Assembly: GCA_036320915.1 (NCBI GenBank)
Contig: JAXBDG010000010.1
Coordinates: 744,001-808,000, forward strand
Direction of reading: 5' to 3'
Source: Linnemannia elongata
Taxonomy: Eukaryota > Mortierellomycota > Mortierellomycetes > Mortierellales > Mortierellaceae
DNA length: 64,000 bases
Position numbers and translations under genes: made by a program. A model generated the notes under the pieces. The model saw nothing but the letters and a program-made list of their open reading frames with translations, searched no databases and was not told where the DNA came from. Positions 25,283-36,100 of the stretch are shown one piece after another (the stretch's first letter is position 1; the number at the start of each line of letters is the position of its first letter).

Positions 25283-25417
25283 CTAACAGAAGAGATTGAA
25301 AATCCTGGCTGTGGAAAAAAAAAAGATGTTATTATTACCTGCGGAGACGTCGATGTTGGGATTGTCGATGCCATATTCTTTCCTCGCCTGACTGTCCTTT
25401 TGTCTCTTGAACTTCAT
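25283..25417 (-). CDS. Possible spliced microORF (34 aa) or uORF upstream of the MscS channel
   Basis: On the minus strand an ATG at 25417 opens MKFKRQKDSQARKEYG and runs 79 nt to a GTAATA donor (exon 25417-25339). A pyrimidine-rich tract and CACAG acceptor follow within 40 nt, giving a second exon 25308-25283 that ends in TAG after RIFNLFC. The product would be 34 aa, hydrophilic and basic at first. The 30-nt intron would be unusually short, so the ATG segment may instead belong to a longer 5' UTR of the channel gene that starts at 24684, or the exon may splice elsewhere. I recognise no family. Confidence 0.25.
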   Translation of the reverse strand: MKFKRQKDSQARKEYGIDNPNIDVSAGNNNIFFFSTARIFNLFC

Positions 25418-25585
25418 TTTATGCAGTATGTGGGCTGTGCGTATGTCGTGTTGTGTTGAAGAAAAGAGAATAGATCTTTTTGTTGGCTTGTGTTGGATGT
25501 TCTGTGATGGCTGTGGCTCGTTGGGTATAGTCCAGGGGTATGCGTATTGAAAGACTGATGGAGATCAAATGAAGAAGTGAGGGTG

Positions 25586-25602
25586 TATATATATATATAT
25601 AT
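25586..25602. repeat. (TA)n microsatellite
   Basis: About eight and a half alternating T/A units in the gene-free stretch upstream of the MscS gene. Confidence 0.9.
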
Positions 25603-27379
25603 GAGTTGTTTCTGGTGGATATGGATCGAACTTGTGAAGCGAGAATGAGAGTGATGATGAGGAAGGGAAAGTGAAGGATGAAAAAGAGACAGAGAGAATG
25701 AAAGAGTTGGGAGAAAGAGAAGATAAGAAAGAAAAGAAAGGGAAGAAGAATGGGGAAGGAGAAGGAAGAAAGAGAAACGAGAGGCTAACGGTGACAAGGG
25801 ACCCTAGTTACCCAGCTCCGAAGCAGAAGGGACTTTATCTAATATTATTTTTATTACTGACTAAGACCCGACTGGGCGCCGTCAGCCAGCCAGTCTGTCA
25901 ACCAGCAAGGCAATCAGACATGCCCCTGAGCTGGCGTTTCGAGAATGAATGGATCCCAAGGAATTTCTTATTTGCGATGTCTCAATTAACAACTTTGTTA
26001 TCCTGGGTGAACAGAGGATGACGAAGAACGGACGGGGGAAGGCGAGGAGGAAGAAGGTTAAACAGGTTCAAGAGGAAAAAAGAAACGTGGATAAGACACA
26101 CCTCTCTCGTTGACTCTTTTTTTGTTTCTTTCTTTCTTTGTCTCTTTGTCTCTTTGGCGTGTAAAAATAGCTGGCTGTAGTGGTCGTTTGGTACCCACCT
26201 TGTCCACCTCCTCGTTCATTTCCCATTGCCAAGTAATACGAACAATGCCAGCTAACGAATACCACGTTACTACATGTTCAATGTACCGACAGCTCATCCA
26301 TGCATCCAGCGACATGAAGATAAATAAGAGTCATCGCATTCTCTTATTAGAGTACATGCACCAAGGCTCGCATAACTTATGCTCTCACAAAAAAATAAAA
26401 TAAAATCGCTTACACGATCGATGCAGTCCATGTTGAGGGACGTGCACCTTGCATTTTTCATTTCATCCATTCATTTCAAGAACCCTCGGTACTTTCTTTT
26501 CATATCAATTGCAAAAAAAATATATGTGGTTTTGGTCTGGGACCTTTATTCCCATGGACATGGGGTATCCTTGCAGCCACGAGGGAAATTCAATGCTGAA
26601 GAACAAAGGAAGTTAGCTCGATACCCTTCATTCACTTTGAAATTGCAGGGTCCTCATTCTCACCCATAAGCCAATTTATTCTAAACACCGCACGCAGTCG
26701 TCTATGTGTATTGTATTGTGTGCTCTAGTCGAGGGTACAAGAAGGTAAAGGTATAAGTGTATTCAACTTGGACGTCCTTGGTCATCTTTCTGTCACCATG
26801 AGTCGAGCCTGTACTTCGATCAGAAATGGAAACGATCGGTTTACCAGGTCCTTGTTTGCAAGCCACGTTTGCAGCCGAGAAAAGGTACGAGTTTACATCT
26901 TTTGCACTTTGTCGACAAGGCGAAACTAAGAAGCACTCACAGAAGTGGTCAATGGAAACCACTATATCACCTATCTTTCTGCCAATCGCTCACCAACACC
27001 ACCTTCAACCTTATCCCACAGCCATGGAGCTGCAATATTTATATGGAGGGTGTTTGTGGATACGATATTGCATTGCCCGAAACTACCTGCAGTTCCTTGA
27101 TCGAAGGGAAAAGCCAAGCCTCCAGAGAAAAGTCACCCTTGAGCTCTTGAGCTGGAGGCACGGCGGGTTGCAATGGAGAAAGAAGAAGGGGCTCTTGTAA
27201 GGTGTAAGCTGAGTTTGGTGCCTTCAGCTTCAAGGTCAGATCCAAGCCCAGCATTCTTTTCCAGTGGTGGCTTATCCCTTAATTTTTTTTTTTCGTCTGC
27301 AACTGCTCTCGAGCATTTATCTTGCCAGGCGCACTAGCAAGAATTTGATCCTCCTCTTTCAACCCCACTAACTAATACA

Positions 27380-28948
27380 ATGGTTCGTAGTCGAGTTGCA
27401 GGACATTTATTCAACCGCACACAGCACATCTACATACATACATCCATCCATCCATCCATCCATCCAACTTCAGTACATCACATCTATCCATCCAACCAAC
27501 TCTTCATAATTTCGCAACCATCCACGCGCTATCAACAATTCCCCCGCCAGCTTCACTAGCCAAAATGACGACAAAGTGCTGATCACTTGGGCCTCTGGAA
27601 GGCGTCGATCTGCAGGATGTAGATGGATTGGACAAAACACCTAGGCACCATCGCCTTTTTTTTGTACCAATCAAGTGCGGTTATTCGCCAGGATAGTTCC
27701 ATCTACCCCTGGCCGGTTGACTGGGCAAAGCACCTTTTTGGCAACGACTTCAGGCAGCACCCACCCACCCAAACCTCAGGGGACACTAGAAAACGAAGTA
27801 AAGGGCAATTCCCTAACATATCAACGGTCAATTGATTCCTCGCATAGGCTGCTCGTCCCGTTATTTCCGTTTTCTCCGAGTCCGGCAAGGAGGCCGTTGG
27901 TACCCAGGTTTTGCCTGCCGTCTTCAAGGCCCCTATCCGCCCTGATGTTGTCCAGTTCGTCCACAAGAACATGAACAAGAACCACCGCCAGGCCTACTCC
28001 GTCTCCGAGAAGGCTGGTCACCAGACCTCTGCCGAGTCCTGGGGTACCGGTCGCGCTGTTGCCCGTATTCCCCGTGTCTCTGGAGGCGGTACCCACCGTT
28101 CCGGCCAGGCCGCTTTCGGTAACATGTGCCGTGGTGGTCGCATGTTCGCCCCTACCAAGATCTGGCGCAAGTGGCACGTCAAGACCAACCAGAACCAGAA
28201 GCGTTTCGCTACTGCCTCTGCCTTGGCTGCCTCTGCCCTCCCTTCCTTGGTCTTGGCCCGTGGTCACAGAATTGAGCAGATCGAGGAGGTTCCCCTCGTT
28301 GTTGGAAACGGTGTTGAGTCCTTGACCAAGACCAAGGCCGCCGTCGCCCTCCTCGAGGCCGTCCACGCCTACGCTGATGTCGTCAAGGTCTCCAACTCCC
28401 GCAAGCTCCGTGCTGGTGTTGGTAAGATGCGTAACCGTCGTCACCGCCAGCGCCGCGGTCCCCTCGTCGTCTACGCCGAGGACAACGGTATCGTCAAGGC
28501 TTTCCGCAACATCCCCGGTGTTGAGCTCGCCAACGTCCGCACCCTCAACTTGTTGCAGCTCGCTCCCGGTGGACACATGGGCCGCTTCATCATCTGGACC
28601 CAGAACGCTTTCGCTCTCTTGGACCAGATCTACGGTACTTACCGCAAGGCCTCTGCCCTCAAGAAGGACTACTCCCTCCCCTCCCACATCATGTCCAACC
28701 CTGATGTTACCCGTATCATCAACTCTGCTGAGGTTCAGGGTTCGTTGAAGGCTGCCGGTCCCTCCAAGACCCCCCGCCCTTACACCCAGAAGAAGAACCC
28801 CCTCAAGTCCATGGCCGTCATGAACCGTCTCAACCCCTATGCCCAGACCCTCCGTCGTGCCGAGATCCTCAAGAAGACCCAGAAGAAGTCTGCCAAGAAG
28901 GCCCCCAAGACCGCTGCTGCCTTCTTGAACACCCTCCACTCCGAGTAA
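27380..28948 (+). CDS. RPL4: 60S ribosomal protein uL4 (L4)
   Basis: The long exon 27848-28948 opens right after a TAG acceptor with [14 protein letters not shown] and matches eukaryotic uL4 throughout. Landmarks are the loop lining the exit tunnel ([20 protein letters not shown]), [15 protein letters not shown] [19 protein letters not shown], and a Lys-rich C-terminus. Only the initiator Met is missing, and the best source is ATG at 27380-27382 followed at once by an intron (27383-27847, donor GTTCGT). The total is 367 aa, close to yeast uL4 (362). uL4 is a structural core protein of the large subunit, assembled early in the nucleolus. Codon use is extreme (mostly C-ending codons), as expected of a highly expressed gene and unlike its neighbours. 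The first exon is the weak point because the donor is not consensus; the rest is certain. Confidence 0.95.
27434..27466. repeat. CATA/CATC microsatellite in the uL4 first intron
   Basis: CATA units pass into about six CATC units within the proposed intron after the uL4 start codon. Confidence 0.85.
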
Positions 28949-29445
28949 ATTGTCTTTTTGCTTTCGCATTTTGACAACTGGACGGGACGATAGTTCAGCG
29001 GAACGAGCGACCTCTCTCTGGATTCGTTTGTGTATGTGAGAAATATCGAAATAAACCCTGTGAAATCGAGCCGATTTGTACCAAGACTTTTCTACGTGTA
29101 AATAATGCCATATCTGTGAACGAACGACTTGAATTTGCTCCGCACACAAGTACAAAAGGCACAAGGCCCTTTGTGGTGTTCTACTTCATAGAGAGAAAAG
29201 AAAGTGACTGAAAATAAAAATGTGGCTTTTGTTTTGTTCAGGACATTTTTTTTTCTTTTTTTTTTGTTGTTGTATTTGCACTGTGTGAATTGTTGTTTAG
29301 AGTTGACCACTGGTTGTCTCCATCACATCCTTGTCACTTCCTTGTCCATCAACCTATCCCTTCACTCCCATCACCTTACATACATTCACACTTCGGACAA
29401 CACACCACTTCGAGCCACATCCATATATACACATACTCATCACTA
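28949..29445. other. uL4 3' UTR and ERB1 promoter region
   Basis: This 497-bp gap between two co-oriented genes begins with the uL4 3' UTR, including AATAAA at 29050-29055. It ends in a T-rich stretch (29245-29275) and a CT/CA-rich leader before the ERB1 ATG. No additional gene is seen. Confidence 0.5.
29050..29055 (+). terminator. Likely poly(A) signal of the uL4 gene
   Basis: AATAAA lies about 100 bp downstream of the uL4 stop codon, a normal distance for a fungal cleavage and polyadenylation site. Confidence 0.5.
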
Positions 29446-32300
29446 ATGCCAAGCACGCGACCCACAAGAAAGGCAACCGCCCCTAAGGCGGCCCCTGCTC
29501 CGGCAAAGAAGGCCGCACCAGTACCCACAAAGAAGGCTGTTGTCGCACCCAAGAGCAAAAAGAGAACCGTCGAAGAGGCACGGGACGACTCTGACGACGA
29601 GTTTGGCAAGGTTGCCATTGACATGGCCTCAGATGATGATGAAGAGGATATGGACGGTGACGACGAGTCCGACGACGCCGATGACTTTCCAGAGGAGGGG
29701 GAGGAGGGTCAGGACATGTCTGCCGCCGATCTCGAGGAGGACGAGGACGAGGATTCTGAGGGATCGTACATGGATGGTGACAGCATTGTCGATAGCCAGG
29801 AGGAGCTGGACGATGAAGATGCTGATGAGGAGGATGAAGAGAGCGATTTTGACGATTTGGTCGAGGACGATATCGATCCCAACTTTGGTCACAACTTGAA
29901 CGAGCCCCTGGCACCCGAGAGCGACTACAACCCTATTGTCAGAGAATACCCAGAGATCGACCCTGTCTACGACAGTGATTCCTCTACTGAAGAGGTATGG
30001 ACACCAGTACAATTGGTCATTGAATGCTTGTTTTTATCGATCACCCCTGTTCCAATGATCATAAGCTAACCTGGACTGGATCGAATTGTTTTGCTACACT
30101 TACCTAGAATGAAAACACAGTCGGAAACATCCCCATGCACTGGTACGATGATTACCCCCACATCGGATATGATATTGACGGAAAGAAGATCATGAGACCC
30201 GCCACTGGAGACGAACTCGACAAGTTCCTTAGCACGATGGATGATCCAGACTCCTGGTAAGTGAAAAAAACGTTCTTCGACTGCCTAGCACTGCAAGTTG
30301 TATGTCTGACTACACCAACGAGCTAACATTTTCTCTTACTGTGCTAGGTTGTCTGCCCATAACTACAAGGACGGTCAGGATGTCAAGCTGTCAGCAGATG
30401 AACTCGAGATTATTCGTCGTTTGGAGGGCAACCGTATCCCCGATGCCGATTACAACCCCTACGAGGATCAAGTCGAGTTCTTCTCTTCCAAGACGGAGAT
30501 TATGCCCTTGTCTGCTGCTCCTGAGCCTAAGCGTCGTTTCATTCCTTCGAAGCATGAGGCCAAGAGAATCATGAAGATTGTTCGTGCCATTCGCGAGGGT
30601 CGCATTGTTCCCCGCAAGTCTGGATACGTTCCCCCCAAGCCCAAGTACTACAACCTTTGGAACGATGCCGATGACAAACCCAGGGAGGAGCATGTGATGC
30701 ACATTACTGCGCCCAAGATGAAGTTGCCCACCCACGACGAGAGTTACAACCCTCCCGCAGAATACTTGCCAACCGAGGAGGAGATCAAGGAGTGGAACGA
30801 GATGGACAAGGAGGATCGCCCCAAGAACTACCTCCCTCAAAAGTACAACGCTCTCAGGAACGTTCCCGGATACGGCCAATTCATTCAGGAGCGTTTCGAA
30901 CGTTGCTTGGATCTTTACCTTGCGCCTCGTGTCAGGAAGAACCGCCTGAACATCGACCCTGAGAGTTTGATCCCCAAGCTTCCCTCGCCCCGCGACCTTC
31001 AGCCTTTCCCTACCCGTCTGGCGATCGAGTTCCTTGGTCACGAAGGACGCGTCCGGTCCATCTCTGTCGACCCTACTGGATTGTGGATGGCATCTGGATC
31101 TGACGACAAGACTGTCCGTATTTGGGAGATCTCTACCGGTCGCTGCATGGCTACCTACCACTTGGATGAGCTCGTTACATCAGTCGTTTGGGGACCTAAC
31201 AAGGAAGTCGCCGTCCTCGCTGTCGCTTGGTAAGTTTAGACAAGATTGACTATTGGTGTCAAGATCAAGTCGATTATTTGTAACACCACCACACACACTA
31301 ACCATTACTCTTTTCATGATCGGTGACGTTTCATAGCGGCTACAAGGTTGGACTTATTTTGCCTGAGAAGCTCTTCTCGCCTGAGCTGACCTTGCATTCG
31401 GAGGAGTACTTGAAGGCTGGATTCGCCAACGTCGCTACAGGCGAGCCCAACCCCAAGGCACAGTGGAAGCAGCCAACGCCTGCCGAGTTTGAGAAGGGCA
31501 TTCGCGTCTGGGTTCATCTTCAGAAGCCCGTGAAGCAGGTGACATGGCATCGCAAGGGAGACTACTTCTCCACTGTTGCCCCCGACGCTAACAACTCTGC
31601 CGTCCTTATTCACCAGTTGACTAAGCACCAGACTCAGCAGCCCTTCAAGAAGACCAAGGGTGCTGTCCAGCGCGTCATGTTCCACCCCACCAAGCCCATG
31701 TTCTTTGTTGCCACCCAGCGTTATGTCCGCCAGTACAACTTGCAGCGTCAGGAGTTGGTGAAGACAATGCAGACGGGAGTCAAGTGGATCTCGTCGCTGG
31801 ATGTCCACCCTGCAGGAGACAACTTGATCATTGGTTCATACGACAAGCGTCTCTGCTGGTTTGATCTCGATTTGTCGTCCAAGCCCTACAAGACCTTGAG
31901 ATACCATCAGCAGGCTATTCGCTCGGTCGCCTACCACAAGCGTTACCCTCTCTTTGCCTCCTGCGCTGATGACGGCAATGTTCAGATTTTCCACGGCATG
32001 GTCTACAATGATCTGTTGCAGAACCCCCTTATTGTGCCCGTCAAGATTCTCAAGAATGTCCACCAGCGTGTTGATGCCCTTGGTAAGCATTTTGATCAAT
32101 GTTTTAACCTTGTTCCTGATTGTTGACATTTATCAGTTTATGTTAAATGGTTCCACTACGTCCCTTGCCCGTGATTTTTTTTCATTTTCTAACTGTGTTC
32201 TTTTTTGCTCGATATAGGTGCGTTGTGCGTGGAGTGGCACCCTACCCAGCCCTGGCTCATCTCCAGTGGTGCCGATCACACCATCAAGCTGTTCTCATAA
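29446..32300 (+). CDS. ERB1: Ribosome biogenesis protein ERB1/BOP1
   Basis: Five exons (29446-29994, 30108-30256, 30348-31229, 31337-32082, 32218-32300) join in phase to 802 aa. The N-terminus is Lys/Ala/Pro-rich, followed by a very acidic stretch (residues about 50-150). The BOP1 N-terminal domain begins near [19 protein letters not shown] and includes [18 protein letters not shown] and [19 protein letters not shown]. The C-terminal half is a WD40 propeller ([32 protein letters not shown], and the closing [12 protein letters not shown]). ERB1 forms the NOP7-ERB1-YTM1 (PeBoW) complex, needed in the nucleolus for 27S pre-rRNA processing and 60S subunit maturation. Yeast Erb1 is 807 aa, almost the same length. 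It sits directly downstream of uL4 in the same orientation. The start was chosen at the first Met after the CA-rich leader. Confidence 0.96.
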
Positions 32301-32960
32301 ATTAGCAACTAGTTCCCTCCCTGTCCGTATCTATCTCCTCCTTTACCTCAGCATATTCACTTTCGCATTTTCTTTTAGATTTCTCTTTTTTTTATTCATA
32401 AAAACCTTCAATTTGTAATTTTCTTAAGGGCGCCCCTTTGTCTTGTCCCTCAATTCCAATTGCTCCTTTTTGCATTAGTCGACAACCCTCCTCTTCCACC
32501 TTCTAGCACCTCGCATCAGCATCTACTATTCCTCCTCATTCCCCTCGCACTCTTTTTCTCCATCAAACTTATTGTTCAATTTCATCGATGCTTCAACAAT
32601 AACGACCTTTACCCGACAATCATCATCGCCTTCTTCCTTCACCCTTTATACCAGGGAGCGGCTTCCACTCCGGTATGTTCGTTCTTCCTCCTCCTTGGAA
32701 ATGCATTGCCAAAAAATAAAAATAAAAGTCCAGCTGGACTGTTGTTGATGACGGACTGTGTGACCTTGTCACTTGCCAAAGCGGACAGAATTGAACCCGC
32801 AACCAAAGGTGTTTGCAGATATGCAAAAGCAGAAAGGCAATATCTACAATCCCATTAAGACATCAATTGGCCTTTTTTGTCCTTTTCATACCATAGACTT
32901 GCCGTGCCGTACACGCGTAGACGAAAACATAACCAGCATAATAGTATTCTTAATCACATA
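32301..32960. other. ERB1 3' flank and UNC80-like gene leader
   Basis: A T/C-rich stretch (32320-32700) is followed by a less biased 250 bp. An open frame at 32773-32961 (62 codons) ends with a TAA that overlaps the next start codon by one base (TAATG). No independent gene is supported. Confidence 0.5.
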
Positions 32961-33091
32961 ATGAGCAGCAGCAACAGCGACTATTTACAGCCGAACCACA
33001 ATGCCTCAGTGCCTGCACAACCACCACAACCACCACACTCTCCACAGCAACAGCAGCCGCAACTTCAACAACTGCAGCTACCGTCATCACA

Positions 33092-33122
<31 letters not shown>

Positions 33123-36100
33123 CAACCTCAACAGCCACAACAAAGTCAAAGTCTGCAGGCACAAACCCTATCACCTTCTCTCATACCCGCCGAAGACACC
33201 AACCATTCACAAGCACCACAATCATCCCTTCAACCACCATCCCTCCACATTCCACAGTCATTTCCGCAAGGGGAGGATTTACATGCGGCGTCCTCGTCAA
33301 ATACAACCAAGAATGCCACCCTGTCCTCAAGGATAGGGTCGACCGGCTCGCAATTGATATCGCCTATTAATGAGGTCAGGAAACGGACAGGGCGGAGGGT
33401 CCTGCATCGTCCCCGACCGCTGGACCTGGACCATACCAAATTACATCGGCATAGCGGCCAGAACCTTCACACCGGAGGAGCATCAGGATCAGGAGCTGGA
33501 TCGGATTCTAGACCGCCGTCATCTGTACCTTTATCGGGATCTGCATACGGCCTAGGAATCGGGCAGTCAGGATCACCTGCACCAGATGCGAAGAAGCACA
33601 AGTTCCCACTGTTGCATATTAAAACCGACTTTCATCGTCCAACACATTTCCGGCGATCTGCTACAGGACCCGGGGTTCCTCCTCAACAAATAGGTGCACC
33701 CTACTCTGCAGCGCCCATGACCGCCAACATCAACAACTATACCAACATGAACGCCGCGGCCGCTGTAAGGGAGGAGGTACAGAAAAAGCCGCCAAGTCAA
33801 TGGCAAGTCGGACTGGAGCGCATGCTGAAAAAAATTCAACGGCGGAACCGAGCACCCTCCAACCTGATGTGGTATGCGGCTCATTCAACAGAGTCTTACC
33901 TTTCAGGAGCCACACTGGAATCTCGAGCAGGAGCACTCAAGCATTCAGTGGATGCGGAGACGGAGAATCTGTACTTTGGCCACGACAAGCCTCCTAAATG
34001 GGTGGTGGATTCCTTGCAGGGAGAGGAGCTTTTCTTTAGTGACGACACAGTGGACTTGGTTCTGGGACTACGGGACTACTTGATCAAGGCGACCGACAGC
34101 GGGTGGGACATTGGCGAACTCAAGGAAGAAATCTTTCCTATGTAAGTTTGCTAATTAATGTGGGCGACAGCGCTCATTTTGAATGATATATTTTCTCCGG
34201 CTAATATCTCTTATTCAATGCTGTCTATAGAGAGCCCAAGCCTTCCTTTCTCGGTCGCAGCAGGAATAGATCCGCATCGCCTCACGGCAGTCCAAAGAAG
34301 AGTTCGCCTAATGGCAGCCCACGGAAATCCTCGTCGCCTTATTTCTCGGCACCAGCATCACCAGGAGCAGGATCACAAGGATCATTACATTCGAACGACG
34401 CCGACAACTTTTTTCAACAAGCAGCGGGCCGCTATGTGGAGGAGGTCGAGGGTTCATATCGCCTTTTGGACTACTTCATCGCCGTACTATCCGACATCAT
34501 CTCACACGACTGTCGGTACATGGTGCAGAACCCTCGACCTTCACGGCCTGAATGGGTGCTTCACTCGTTTGTTCTCGATATCCTGTTCCTCCTCGCCAAA
34601 TCGCTCGCAACGGACCACAAAGCAGTCTACGACATTGGAATGGTTGCGCTCTCGGCATTCCCCATCTTCAAAAACAACGCCCTCGTGCGCTTGCTAGACT
34701 TGATGGCTGATGTGATCCTGCCATCGTTTGCGCTTTCCAGGACTCAGTACTATGCCTCGCTTTCTATGTCACCACCATTGACTCCGCTGGACTCAGCATC
34801 CCCTATATCGCCATCCGAAATCCGCGTGCAACTGGACAATAACCAAACGTTCGCCATTCAAGTTCACTCGCCAACTGAGGAACAGGGACTACTCTCCGTA
34901 CCTCGACAGCGAAAGCAATCAATCAACTCACCAAGGATGCCCAGCTCGAGGTCGAGCTCGACATCCATACCCATGGCTGGTCATGCATCACAGGCGCAGG
35001 ATATTCTGGACACGCATGCGAGCTCACTCATCCAGCTGACTCTTTTGGCGGTCCTCCAACAGATTTCATTTTCCAAATCGCCTTTGCCGGTCGCCAAGCA
35101 GGTGGAGAAGTCAATAGGAGGACTTCTCAGGATCAAGACAGATCTGTCGGTGGATCTACTAGAGGTCATTTCGATTGTCGAGAACGAGAAGGTGATGAGG
35201 CGGGCGGTAGAGGTCCTTTGGTGGATTGGAAAGCCTTCGTTGGGACATTTAACGCTGGCCGAAAAGTTCTTCCCGCTCGACTATGACTCCATCATGGCAA
35301 TGCGACAGACTCAGCAGGACTGGAGCGCGCCTGGTACAGCAAACGGACTCAGGACCAACACTATGAAGTCGGATACAGTGTTCTCATTCCGCCGTGGATC
35401 TCTGGATGAGTCCGCTATCCCAATGACTGATGTCACCAATCGGAACAACTCTGTTGGGAGCTTTAGGATTCGCCACAGACTGCCACACCGACCCGGACTG
35501 CTTTGGAAGTCTGGACATGGATCGAAACACGATTCCAAAACCAGCGCACACCAGGAGTCGGCAGCTGTCGCATCTGTCGGGACCGACTATCTGGCGGAGC
35601 ACGAGCTGTACCCTTACATGTTCTCAACAGAGGAGGAGGGGGAGGCTGGTCAGGGGCAGTTGTCAAGTCATATCTGCGAGCGATGTGAGACGACTATGCA
35701 TGGCTTTGGGCTCTTCTGTTACCACTGTCGTGGATCTATCCACCTGGAGTGCTTTTACTCTGTCAAGCGTTTCGTTGGGATCGATTGTACACAACCCGGT
35801 TGCTCCTTGGATTCGATTCTGAGACGGCCACGGAACCAACTTGTTTATCCCGACGAAGGCGGCTTGTATGAGAGCAACACGAATAGGATCTACAGGATTC
35901 GAGCTGGTCATCCCCTGCAGCTGGTCAACATGTTCTCGACCTGTCTTTGCTCGGCCTGCAAACTCCCACTGTGGGGCCACCACCATCAGGCCTACCGGTG
36001 TCAGGAATGCCTGCAGCTGATGCATTTGGACTGCAAGGGTGCTGCTCCGGAATGTGGTGGAAATGCGCAATCGGTGGCTCTTCGGAACTCCTTTCCATCG

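Larger units (their letters stand above)
24685..27379. other. 2.7-kb intergenic region between the MscS and uL4 genes
   Basis: The region is purine-rich on the plus strand at 24930-25070 and 25640-25790, consistent with CT-rich leader sequence for minus-strand transcripts. It holds an AT-dinucleotide run (25586-25602) and the possible spliced microORF at 25283-25417. Between 26100 and 27379 there are open frames on both strands (26826-27200 plus, 27039-27254 minus) with ordinary amino acid composition, but I found no in-phase splice model or recognisable domain for them. The last 100 bases include a T-run and the leader of the uL4 gene. Confidence 0.5.

Noticed and set aside
27039..27254. 71-codon minus-strand frame (MLGLDLTLKLKAPNSAYTL...)
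   Set aside because: Composition is acceptable, but no in-phase splice to the downstream frame at 26702-26962 was found and no domain is recognised.
27911..28948. Start of uL4 at the internal Met (27911)
   Set aside because: Conserved uL4 sequence ([14 protein letters not shown]) continues in frame upstream to the acceptor at 27847, so the internal Met would truncate the protein.
29483..29914. Arg/His/Pro-rich antisense frame over ERB1 exon 1
   Set aside because: It is a shadow of the acidic GA-rich coding sequence on the plus strand.
32760..32850. Possible tRNA on the minus strand (GGTTGCGGGTTCAATTC resembles a B box)
   Set aside because: The putative T-stem does not pair, no matching acceptor stem is found, and the anticodon-like hairpin has a loop of the wrong size.
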